Assembly: GCF_001189955.1 (NCBI RefSeq) | Contig: NZ_LFLT01000021.1 | Coordinates: 23,907 to 87,906, forward strand | Direction: 5' to 3' | From: Herbaspirillum chlorophenolicum | Lineage (GTDB): Bacteria; Pseudomonadota; Gammaproteobacteria; Burkholderiales; Burkholderiaceae_D | Length of the DNA stretch: 64,000 nucleotides | Part shown: piece by piece, positions 45,506 to 53,192 of the stretch | How the letters are laid out: each line of letters starts with the position of its first letter | Position numbering within the stretch: the first letter of the stretch is position 1 | Notes under the pieces: model-generated | Databases searched by the model: none | What the model was told of the DNA's origin: nothing | The model's input: only the letters and a program-made list of their open reading frames with translations | Made by a program: the position numbers and the translations under genes

Positions 45506-46402
45506 TCAGGCCCCTGCCTTGCCCCCGGCAAACAACTCCCCGCTGATCTCCATCCAGGCGCGCGCCGCGTGCGACAGGTAACCGCCGCGCGTCACATAGG
45601 CGACCTGCCATTGCACCTCGGGCTCGGTCAGGCGCACCGCCTGCAGTTGGTCGGTGGCGATACGGTGGATGAAAGGTTCGGGCAGCAAGGCGGCGCCCAT
45701 GCCGGCCAGCGCCATCGCCACCAGCCAGTCCCACTGGCCGCTTTGCGCGGCGACCTGCGGGGCGATGCCGATTTCGCGGAAGGTGCCGCGCAGGCTGCGC
45801 GTCAGGCCGAATTCGTTGTTGAGCATCACCAGCGGCATGCCGTCCAGCTGGGCGCAGCGCAAGGCGGCCCGGTTCTTCTGGAAGCTGCCGGCCTGGGCCA
45901 CGGCCCAGATCGGGTAGCGCGCCACCGGCATCACTTCCAGTTCCAGCTCGGGATCGGCCGGCAGCACCGTCATGCCGATCTCCAGTTCGCCGTTGGCCAC
46001 GCGCTGTTCGATCTGCGGGCCGGTGTCTTCCTTGAGGTTGAGCGCGATCTCCGGATGGCGCTCGCGGAAGGCCTTGAGCACCGGCGTGCACAGGATGTTG
46101 ATCATGGGCGGGATGCCGATGTCCAGATGGCCCTGGCGCAGGGCCTTGGTGTCGCGCACCTCGGCGTTGAGGCGCTGCATCGAGGCCAGGATCTGCTGGC
46201 CTTGCTCGTAAACCACGCGGCCGGTATCGGTCAGCGCCAGGCGGCGGCCGTCGCGGATCAGCAGCGGGGCATCCACCTCGTCTTCCAGCTGGCGCACCAT
46301 CTTGCTGACGGTGGACTGGGTCACATGCAGCGCGTCGGCGGCGCGGCTGAAACTGTTCAGGCGCACCGTTTCGGTGAAATAGCGCAGGGCGCGGATATCC
46401 AT
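45506..46402 (-). CDS. LysR-type regulator, divergent from CoA-transferase gene
   Basis: A 298-residue LysR regulator beginning MDIRALRYFTETVRLNSFSRAAD with helix-turn-helix LHVTQSTVSKMVRQLEDE. The effector domain opens GHLDIGIPPMINILCTPVL, like the CynR/TsaR-type metabolite sensors. It diverges from the CoA-transferase gene and shares a 208-base promoter region containing a perfect palindrome (46449-46464), so direct regulation is likely. Confidence 0.92.
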   Translation of the reverse strand: MDIRALRYFTETVRLNSFSRAADALHVTQSTVSKMVRQLEDEVDAPLLIRDGRRLALTDTGRVVYEQGQQILASMQRLNAEVRDTKALRQGHLDIGIPPMINILCTPVLKAFRERHPEIALNLKEDTGPQIEQRVANGELEIGMTVLPADPELELEVMPVARYPIWAVAQAGSFQKNRAALRCAQLDGMPLVMLNNEFGLTRSLRGTFREIGIAPQVAAQSGQWDWLVAMALAGMGAALLPEPFIHRIATDQLQAVRLTEPEVQWQVAYVTRGGYLSHAARAWMEISGELFAGGKAGA

Positions 46403-46448
46403 GTTGGCCGGCTTTCGAAGACGAATTTGAGGCGTATCAAAGTATGCA

Positions 46449-46464
46449 GATTCCGACTGGAATC
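46449..46464. promoter_or_regulatory. Palindrome between LysR and CoA-transferase genes
   Basis: GATTCC-GACT-GGAATC, a perfect inverted repeat 47 bases from the lysR start. Candidate LysR operator. Confidence 0.5.
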
Positions 46465-46610
46465 GCAGAATTTAAATCATACAGCGCATGCAGGCCGACT
46501 TCTATACTCGATTAAAACAAGAATGAAAGAAGTCCGTTCCGGAGGCCATACAACGCTCACTGGCGCGGATGCACTTCTCTTTTCCAAAAGAAACCGAGCA
46601 GGAGCACAGC

Positions 46611-48101
46611 ATGGACAGCCAGCGCATCCGCCAGCCTGAATTGGCCGGCAAACTCATGTCGGCCGATGAGGCCGCCACCTTCTTCCACAACGGCATGACG
46701 ATCGGCATGAGCGGCTTCACCCGCGCCGGCGACGCCAAGGCCATGCCGCGCGCGCTGGCCGCGCGCGCCAGGCGCGAGGAATTGCGCTTTACCGTCATCA
46801 CCGGCGCCTCGCTGGGCAATGGCAGCGACGGCCTGATGGCCGAAGCGGGCCTGTTGGCGCGGCGCCTGCCGTTCCAGGTGGATGCGATGCTGCGCGGCAA
46901 GATCAATGCCGGCGAGGTCATGTTCATCGACCAGCATCTCTCGGAAACCGCCGAGCAGCTGCGCAGCGGCACACCGTCAAGCATCGACATCGCCGTGATC
47001 GAAGCGGCCGCCATCACCGAAAACGGCATCGTGCCGACCATGTCGGTAGGCAATTCGGCCAGCTTCGTCGAGCAAGCCAGACAGATCGTGATCGAACTCA
47101 ACACCAGCGTGCCGCTGGCGCTGGAAGGCTTGCATGACATCTACCTGCCGGCCGAGCGCCCGGCGCGCGGCCCGATCCCGCTGACCAGCCCGCAGCAGCG
47201 CATCGGCCGCGCCACCATTCCTTTCGATCCGGCCAAGGTGATCGCCATCGTGCTGACCGAGACGCCGGACAGCCCCTCCTCGGTGCTGCCGCCGGACGAG
47301 GAAACCAACGCCATCGCGCGCCATGTGATCGGCTTCCTCGAAGGTGAAGTGGAGGCAAAGCGCTTGCCGCACACGCTGGCGCCGCTGCAGGCCGGCATCG
47401 GCACCATCGCCAACGCGGTGCTGCACGGTCTGGTGGCGTCGCCGTTCCGCAACCTGACCATGTATTCGGAAGTGCTGCAGGACAGCGCCATCGAGCTGCT
47501 CGATTCGGGCCAGCTGGCGTTCGCCTCGGCTTCGTCGATCACGCTGTCGTCGGCCAAGTACGAGCACTTCATCAACCACCTCGACAAGTACCGCGACAAG
47601 CTGGTGCTGCGTCCCCAGGAAATCAGCAATCACCCGGAGCTGGTGCGGCGGCTGGGCATCATCGGCCTGAACACCGCGCTGGAATTCGACATCTACGGCA
47701 ACGTCAACTCCACCCATGTCGGCGGCACGCACATGATGAACGGCATCGGCGGCTCGGGCGACTTCGCCCGCAATGGGCAGATCTCGATCTTCGTCTCCAA
47801 GTCGGTGGCCAAGGGCGGGGCGGTTTCCAGCGTGGTGCCGATGGTCACGCATGTGGACCACAGCGAGCACGATGTCGATGTGCTGGTCACCGAATGGGGA
47901 CTGGCCGACTTGCGCGGACTGGCGCCGCGCGAGCGCGCGGTGAAGGTGATCGAACACTGCTGCCATCCGGATTACCGCCCACAATTGCGCGACTACTTTG
48001 AGCGCGCCTGCCGGGCCGGCGGCCATACGCCGCATCTGCTGGGCGAGGCATTCTCCTGGCACCAGCATTACGCGCAGCATCAGACCATGCGTTTGCGCTG
48101 A
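46611..48101 (+). CDS. Acetyl-CoA hydrolase/transferase family protein (succinate CoA-transferase-like)
   Basis: A 496-residue family I CoA-transferase. It has the GMTIGMSGFTRAGDAK opening, and QAGIGTIANAVLHGL and YSEVLQDSAIELLDSG, where the Glu of the latter is the candidate covalent catalytic residue. NVNSTHVGG and GIGGSGDFARN form the CoA-binding region. Relatives transfer CoA between succinyl-CoA and acetate or propionate. ATG 46611 has AGGAG; the 14-codon upstream extension is rejected. The divergent LysR gene suggests substrate-induced expression. Confidence 0.92.
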   Translation: MDSQRIRQPELAGKLMSADEAATFFHNGMTIGMSGFTRAGDAKAMPRALAARARREELRFTVITGASLGNGSDGLMAEAGLLARRLPFQVDAMLRGKINAGEVMFIDQHLSETAEQLRSGTPSSIDIAVIEAAAITENGIVPTMSVGNSASFVEQARQIVIELNTSVPLALEGLHDIYLPAERPARGPIPLTSPQQRIGRATIPFDPAKVIAIVLTETPDSPSSVLPPDEETNAIARHVIGFLEGEVEAKRLPHTLAPLQAGIGTIANAVLHGLVASPFRNLTMYSEVLQDSAIELLDSGQLAFASASSITLSSAKYEHFINHLDKYRDKLVLRPQEISNHPELVRRLGIIGLNTALEFDIYGNVNSTHVGGTHMMNGIGGSGDFARNGQISIFVSKSVAKGGAVSSVVPMVTHVDHSEHDVDVLVTEWGLADLRGLAPRERAVKVIEHCCHPDYRPQLRDYFERACRAGGHTPHLLGEAFSWHQHYAQHQTMRLR

Positions 48102-48104
48102 ACC

Positions 48105-49109
48105 TCAGTCTCCCTGATTGGGCGCCGTCTTGCGCCGTGCCAGCGCATCCCAGCCGACCGCGCCGCGCACGGCCCCCGGCATGGCTTCCTTCATGGTGTC
48201 GATGAAATGGCGCAGGCGCGCCGGATAAAAGCGCGCATAGGGATACAGCAGCGATACCGGCAGCGGCGCCGGTTCCCACTCCGGCAGCAACTGCACCAGC
48301 CGGCCCGCCGCCACATCCTCGGCCAGGATCCAAGACGACCCGACCGCCACGCCCATGCCTTCGATGGCCGTGTTGCGCAACGCGTACAGGCTGTCGGTGA
48401 CCAGCTGCGGCCGGAACGAGATGTGCTTTTGCTCGCCGGTGCGCGCATGCGTGAGCGTCACTTCGCGCCGGTAAAAGGCGGGGATGGCGATCCAGGGCAG
48501 GGCGGCCAGGTCGGCCGGATGCTGCGGCAGCGGGCGGCCTTCCAGCAGCGACGGCGCCGCCACCGTCATGCGCGGCACTTCGGCCAGGTGGATCGCCACC
48601 ACGGACGGGTCGTGCACCTCGCCCACCTGGATCGCGCAGTCGATGCCTTGCGAAATGAAATCGGCGGCGCGGTCATGCAGCAGCCACTCCACCATGACCA
48701 GCGGATGGCGGCGCATGAACTCCGTCAGCGGGCCGATCAGCTGCTTTTGCCCGAACGCATGCGGCACCACCACCCGCAGCGAACCCTCGGCCTGCAGGCG
48801 TGCCCCGCGCAGGTCGCTTTCGAACTCGTCCCATCCCGCCAGCAAGTCCTTGGCGCGCTCGTAGCAGCGCTCGCCGTCGTCGGTCAGTTTCATCGCATGC
48901 GTGGAACGTTGCAGCAGCCGCACCCCGAGCGAACGCTCCAGGGTCTGCAAGCGGCGGCTGATGGTGGGCTGGGTCGTGCCCAACTGGGATGCCGCCGCCG
49001 ACAGGCTGCCGGCTTCGACGATGCGCACGAAGGTCTGCATCAGCTCGATACGGTCGGTCAGGCCGGCGGCGAGCGCTGTTGTCTGGGAGGGGGCGGAGGG
49101 CTTGGTCAT
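48105..49109 (-). CDS. LysR-type regulator, divergent from MFS gene
   Basis: A 334-residue LysR regulator of the AaeR/DmlR-like group, with helix-turn-helix ASQLGTTQPTISRRLQTLERS and effector domain GSLRVVVPHAFGQKQLIG, AIQVGEV and GMGVAV. It is tail-to-tail with the CoA-transferase gene (3 bases) and divergent from an MFS exporter. A perfect T-N11-A palindrome overlaps its own start codon, so it should repress itself and control the MFS gene. Confidence 0.92.
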   Translation of the reverse strand: MTKPSAPSQTTALAAGLTDRIELMQTFVRIVEAGSLSAAASQLGTTQPTISRRLQTLERSLGVRLLQRSTHAMKLTDDGERCYERAKDLLAGWDEFESDLRGARLQAEGSLRVVVPHAFGQKQLIGPLTEFMRRHPLVMVEWLLHDRAADFISQGIDCAIQVGEVHDPSVVAIHLAEVPRMTVAAPSLLEGRPLPQHPADLAALPWIAIPAFYRREVTLTHARTGEQKHISFRPQLVTDSLYALRNTAIEGMGVAVGSSWILAEDVAAGRLVQLLPEWEPAPLPVSLLYPYARFYPARLRHFIDTMKEAMPGAVRGAVGWDALARRKTAPNQGD

Positions 49110-49122
49110 ACGCTAAACGTAT
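49108..49122. promoter_or_regulatory. LysR operator overlapping the lysR start codon
   Basis: ATACG-CTAAA-CGTAT is a perfect inverted repeat with T-N11-A spacing. It begins within the ATG of the LysR gene (49107-49109 on the complement) and extends toward the MFS gene. Confidence 0.6.
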
Positions 49123-49252
49123 ATCAATTCTGCTTTTTACGCTACTACCGTATGCGAGCCGGGTGGCGCAGAATCCGCTTCAACGCTGGCACACAAGCCT
49201 TTTTCGGGCCAGTTCGACGCAAACATATGGCAAACCCATCGGGAGTTTCATC

Positions 49253-50497
49253 ATGAATAACATTCCTAACACGCATATAGCCCCAAGCCACTTGGCGGCC
49301 AAGGCGCATCCGCAAGCGCATGGCCTGTCGACAGCGCTGATCCTGCTGCTGGCAACCGGCGCCGGCCTGTCCGTGGCTTCCCTGTATTACTCGCAACCGA
49401 TGCTGGGCGTACTGGCCGACGATATCGGCGCTTCCGAGCGCGTCGTCGGCATGGTGCCGATGTCGACCCAGCTCGGTTACGCGCTGGGCATCCTGCTGCT
49501 GGCGCCGCTGGGCGACCGCTACGACCGCCGTCGCATCATCCTGATCAAGGCGGCGGTACTGACCGCCGCGCTGCTGCTGGCCGGCGCCTCCTCGGGCGTG
49601 GGCATGCTGCTGGCCGCCAGCCTGGCGGTCGGCTTGTCGGCCACCATGGCGCAAGACATCGTGCCGGCCGCCGCTACCCTGGCGCCGGAACAGCACCGCG
49701 GCCGCATCGTCGGCACCGTGATGACGGGCCTGTTGCTGGGCATCTTGCTGTCGCGCGTGGTGAGCGGTTTCGTGGCTGAAAACTTCGGCTGGCGCGCCAT
49801 GTTCGTGGGCGCTGCCGCCAGCATCGCGCTGATCGGCGTGGCTGCATGGCGCGGCCTGCCGCGCTTCCATCCGACCACCCACATGCGCTACGGCGCGCTG
49901 CTGGGTTCGCTGGCCAGCCTGCTCAAAAAGCATGGCGCCCTGCGTCGCGCCGCCCTGGCCCAGGGCGTGCTATCGATCGGTTTCTCGGCGTTCTGGTCGA
50001 CCCTGGCGGTGATGCTGCATGGCGCGCCGTTCCACCTGGGCAGTGCCGCCGCCGGCGCCTTCGGCCTGGCGGGCGCAGCCGGCGCCCTGGCGGCTCCGCT
50101 GGCCGGCCGCATCTCGGACAAGAAGGGCCCTGAGCTGGTGACCCGCCTGGGTGTTGGCCTGGCAACCGTGTCCTTCGCTGCGATGGCGCTGTCGCCGTGG
50201 TTTTCAACGGAAGGCCAACTGGTCCTGATCGCGCTGGCCGCCATCGGCTTCGACCTCGGCGTGCAGGCTACCCTGGTGGCGCACCAGACCATCGTCTACA
50301 GCATCGAACCCGGCGCCCGCAGCCGCCTCAACGCCGTGCTGTTCGTGGGCATGTTCATCGGCATGGCAAGCGGCGCGGCATTGGGCAGCCTGGCCCTGGC
50401 GCAGTGGGGCTGGATCGCCGTGGTCGGCCTGGCCACGCTGACCTCGATCCTGGCGCTGGTAGTCCGCCTGTGGCCGGGCGCTGCCAAGGCGCGCTGA
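49253..50497 (+). CDS. MFS transporter
   Basis: A 414-residue, twelve-helix major facilitator related to the transporter at 20931-22154. Both share the SVA(S/N)(L/V)YY(S/A)QP(M/L)L opening and motif A (GDRYDRRRII). GGGAG precedes ATG 49253; the much longer open frame from 48989 is antisense to lysR. Monocistronic, ended by a terminator at 50528. Probably exports a small metabolite or drug under LysR control. Confidence 0.92.
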   Translation: MNNIPNTHIAPSHLAAKAHPQAHGLSTALILLLATGAGLSVASLYYSQPMLGVLADDIGASERVVGMVPMSTQLGYALGILLLAPLGDRYDRRRIILIKAAVLTAALLLAGASSGVGMLLAASLAVGLSATMAQDIVPAAATLAPEQHRGRIVGTVMTGLLLGILLSRVVSGFVAENFGWRAMFVGAAASIALIGVAAWRGLPRFHPTTHMRYGALLGSLASLLKKHGALRRAALAQGVLSIGFSAFWSTLAVMLHGAPFHLGSAAAGAFGLAGAAGALAAPLAGRISDKKGPELVTRLGVGLATVSFAAMALSPWFSTEGQLVLIALAAIGFDLGVQATLVAHQTIVYSIEPGARSRLNAVLFVGMFIGMASGAALGSLALAQWGWIAVVGLATLTSILALVVRLWPGAAKAR

Positions 50498-50527
50498 ACG
50501 CCTCGATTCCCTGCCTTTTCCTGAAGC

Positions 50528-50559
50528 GGTCCCGGTGCAAGCCGGGGCCACTTTTTTTT
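50528..50559 (+). terminator. Terminator of the MFS gene
   Basis: GGTCCCGG/CCGGGGCC stem with one G-T pair, 6-base loop and eight Ts, 31 bases after the stop. Confidence 0.85.
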
Positions 50560-50610
50560 GTCGCCAGCCAACGGCCGCAGAAAGAAATAACCCTGCTGCT
50601 AGCCGCGTCA

Positions 50611-50630
50611 AATAACAATCGTTCTCATCT
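50611..50630. promoter_or_regulatory. Possible Fur box before the DUF2325 gene
   Basis: AATAACAATCGTTCTCATCT resembles a Fur site (TGAGAA-C-GATTGTTA on the complement), about 70 bases before the start. The match is clearly weaker than at 51429. Its setting next to a Fur-type fecI promoter supports it. Confidence 0.45.
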
Positions 50631-50698
50631 ATAATCGAGCCCCTCCTCGCCGGATGACGGATTGCGATGCAAGGCGAGGCCCGCAACGGGAGACTCCC

Positions 50699-51334
50699 AT
50701 GAACGACACGACGCTTCCTGCGCCCTCCATCCAGCGTCCGGACGCTACGCTGGCCGACGAGCATGCCGTACTGCTGCGCCACCTTGCCGCCGCGCAGCTT
50801 CGCTGCAGCGAGGCCATGCAGCAGCAAGCCGGGGAGATCGCGCAACTGCGCGCGCAGGCGATGAAAATGCGCGCGGCCATCATCGCGCGCGACAGTGCGC
50901 TGGCCTGGGCTTGCGAAGACCGCGCCGCGCTGGAGGCGGCCATCCCCGATCTCGCGCCGCGCGTCACGCTGGCGCGCAAGGTCAAGGACCTGAGCCGGCG
51001 GCTGCAGGACCTGATGCGCGACACGCTGCGCCCGACCATATCGGCGCCCGTGCCGGCAGCACGGCCGCAAACCGCCGCCGGCACGGCAACGCCAGACATT
51101 GCGGCGCTTGAAGCCAGCATCGTCGCCGCCGACCTGGTGATCTGCCAGACCGGGTGCCTGAGCCACGGCGCCTATTGGCGCGTGCAGGACCACTGCAAGC
51201 GCACCGGCAAGACCTGCGTGATGGTCGAGCAACCGGCCAATTTCCGCGTCATGCGCATCCACCATGACATGCGTACGGCCATCGACGGCATGGTCCCGGC
51301 CGAAACCGAAAGCGCCCAGCAAGCTGCCGATTGA
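50699..51334 (+). CDS. DUF2325 domain protein, probably iron-regulated
   Basis: A 211-residue cytoplasmic protein. Residues 1-110 are helical (coiled-coil-like, Ala/Arg-rich). After a Pro/Ala linker comes the DUF2325 domain: DLVICQTGCLSHGAYWRVQDH and CKRTGKTCVMVEQP, with conserved Cys, Ser-His and a following Cys. The function of DUF2325 is unknown; in beta-proteobacteria it often sits near Fur-controlled genes, as here. GGGAG precedes ATG 50699. A terminator (51363) separates it from fecI. Confidence 0.82.
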   Translation: MNDTTLPAPSIQRPDATLADEHAVLLRHLAAAQLRCSEAMQQQAGEIAQLRAQAMKMRAAIIARDSALAWACEDRAALEAAIPDLAPRVTLARKVKDLSRRLQDLMRDTLRPTISAPVPAARPQTAAGTATPDIAALEASIVAADLVICQTGCLSHGAYWRVQDHCKRTGKTCVMVEQPANFRVMRIHHDMRTAIDGMVPAETESAQQAAD

Positions 51335-51362
51335 GCAGCGCGCAACGAGCGTCCTTCTTTAC

Positions 51363-51387
51363 ATGCCGGCTTTGCCGGCATTTTTTT
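51363..51387 (+). terminator. Terminator of the DUF2325 gene
   Basis: ATGCCGGC-TTT-GCCGGCAT followed directly by a run of Ts, 29 bases after the stop. Confidence 0.9.
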
Positions 51388-51428
51388 CCGGCCCGGCACG
51401 AAAACAACGATAGGCAAGCACCATTTGT

Positions 51429-51448
51429 TAATGGTAATCACTATCATT
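51429..51448. promoter_or_regulatory. Near-consensus Fur box of the fecI operon
   Basis: TAATGGTAATCACTATCATT differs at only two positions from the repeated consensus TAATGATAATCATTATCATT. It lies 111 bases before the sigma-factor start and predicts iron repression of the whole fecI-fecR-receptor unit. Confidence 0.85.
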
Positions 51449-51558
51449 TATAATCACCTTTTCTCATTCCCGGCCTGGCCGCGCCGACAAGGCGCCGATC
51501 TGAGCGCACAGGCGGCTTGCCGGATCGGTTTCCATCTTGTCTGGGATGCCTTTCCCCC

Positions 51559-52053
51559 ATGTCCATCGAAGCCCTCTACTGCGACCACCATTCCTGGCTC
51601 AAGGGATGGCTTCTGCGTCGGCTCGGCAATACCGAGCAGGCGGCCGACCTGGCGCATGACACGTTCATCCGCCTGCTCAGCAGCGAGCGCGTGCCGGCCA
51701 CCCTCCATGAGCCGCGCGCTTACCTGACCACGGTCGCCCAGAACCTGGTGTCCAACCACTGGCGGCGCGAGAAGCTGGAAAAGGCCTATCTCGATGCACT
51801 GGCCCACGCTCCGGCCGGCCTGGCGCCGTCGCCGGAAGAACAGGCGATCCTGCTGGAAACCCTGCTGGAACTCGACCAGCTGCTGGACGGCCTGCCGGCC
51901 ATCGTCAAACGCGCCTTCCTGCTGTCGCAGCTCGACGGGCAAACCCACGCCCAGGTCGCCGAGGCGCTCGGCATATCGGTTCCCACCGTCAAGCGGTATC
52001 TGGTCAAGGCCCTGCAGCGCTGCTACTTTGCCGATATTTCCTTTCTCGGATGA
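51559..52053 (+). CDS. fecI: FecI-type ECF sigma factor
   Basis: A 164-residue iron-starvation sigma factor. Region 2 reads WLKGWLLRRLGNTEQAADLAHDTFIRLL. Region 4 has LDGQTHAQVAEALGISVPTVKRYLVKAL. Such sigma factors direct RNA polymerase to the adjacent TonB-receptor promoter once the receptor signals through FecR. ATG 51559 gives the standard length; its ribosome site is weak. The stop overlaps fecR (ATGA). Confidence 0.93.
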   Translation: MSIEALYCDHHSWLKGWLLRRLGNTEQAADLAHDTFIRLLSSERVPATLHEPRAYLTTVAQNLVSNHWRREKLEKAYLDALAHAPAGLAPSPEEQAILLETLLELDQLLDGLPAIVKRAFLLSQLDGQTHAQVAEALGISVPTVKRYLVKALQRCYFADISFLG

Positions 52054-53117
52054 GGCCGTCCTTGTCCGCCTCCAGCTGGTATCAGCACACGCCCGATGCC
52101 GCCACGCTGCCGCAGCATGTGGCCGAACGCGCACTCGAGTGGCTGGTGGAACTGCAAGCCCAGCCGGTGCCGCCCCAGACCATCGCCGCATGGACCCGCT
52201 GGCGCGGTGAGCATGCCGACCATGAGCGCGCATGGCAGCGCATCGAGTCGGTGCGGGGCCGGTTGCAGCCGCTGGCCTCGCCGCTCAATTCCGCCGTCGC
52301 CCAGGCCGCGTTGGCGCCGCGCGGCTCGCCGCACCGCCGCCAGATCATCAAGGGCCTGGTCGTGGCGGTGTTCGCCGGCGGCACCACCTGGGGCGTGGCG
52401 CAATACACGCCCTGGCGCGAGTGGAATGCGGATTACCGTACCGCCGTCGGTGAACGCCGCACGCTTACGCTGGCCGACGGCACGCAGCTCATGCTCAACA
52501 CCGGCAGCGCCGTCAACGTCGGCTTCAGCCCGGCCGAACGGCGCATCCGTCTGATTGCCGGCGAGATCCTGGCAACCACGGCCAAGGATGCCGCGCCCCG
52601 CCCGTTCATGATCGAGACCGTGCACGGCACAGCCCAGGCGCTGGGTACCCGCTACACGGTCCGGCAAATGGCCGACGCCACCGAGGTCCGCGTATTCGAA
52701 GGCGCGGTGCGCATCGCGCCGCGCCACGATGCCGCCAGCAGCCTGGTCGTGCAGGCCGGCGAACAGGCGCGTTTCAGCGCCACCGGAATCCATGCGGCCG
52801 GCCGGGCGGATGCCGCCCTGATCGGCTGGACCGACGGTTTCATCATCGCCCGCAGCATGCGGCTGGACGATTTCATCGCCGAGCTGGGCCGCTACAGCCG
52901 CGACACCCTCGCTTGCGACCCGGCCATCGCCGACTTGCGGGTATCCGGTTCGTTTCCGCTGGACGATATCGACAAGGTCATCGAAACACTGGCCAGCACG
53001 CTGGACGTGCAGGCCGACACCCGCCACCGCTTCTGGGGCGGCCGCCGCATACGCATGAACCCGCTGCCGCAACGCGGCCGATCTCCCCGGTACAAAAAAC
53101 CAAGGCCGGCCGCGTGA
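52050..53117 (+). CDS. fecR: FecR-type anti-sigma factor/signal transducer
   Basis: A 355-residue single-pass inner-membrane protein. The cytoplasmic N-terminal DUF4880 domain (about residues 23-68) includes WTRWRGEHADHERAWQRIE. The membrane helix is around 100-118 (IIKGLVVAVFAGGTTWGVA). The periplasmic FecR domain runs from about 128 to 230 (GERRTLTLADGTQLMLNTGSA), with a C-terminal STN-contacting part. It overlaps fecI by four bases. The basic C-terminus (RGRSPRYKKPRPAA) is slightly longer than usual. Confidence 0.93.
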   Translation: MRPSLSASSWYQHTPDAATLPQHVAERALEWLVELQAQPVPPQTIAAWTRWRGEHADHERAWQRIESVRGRLQPLASPLNSAVAQAALAPRGSPHRRQIIKGLVVAVFAGGTTWGVAQYTPWREWNADYRTAVGERRTLTLADGTQLMLNTGSAVNVGFSPAERRIRLIAGEILATTAKDAAPRPFMIETVHGTAQALGTRYTVRQMADATEVRVFEGAVRIAPRHDAASSLVVQAGEQARFSATGIHAAGRADAALIGWTDGFIIARSMRLDDFIAELGRYSRDTLACDPAIADLRVSGSFPLDDIDKVIETLASTLDVQADTRHRFWGGRRIRMNPLPQRGRSPRYKKPRPAA

Positions 53118-53192
53118 AGCTGATCCGTTTTCGGTTTTCGCGGGTCATTGGGGCAGGGACGTCAATTTCTTATCTGGAAAGGTCGCATCGAC

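Noticed and set aside
48989..49252. 88-codon N-terminal extension of the MFS transporter at 49253
   Set aside because: Antisense to the LysR gene; a good GGGAG site precedes ATG 49253, and the first membrane helix follows normally.
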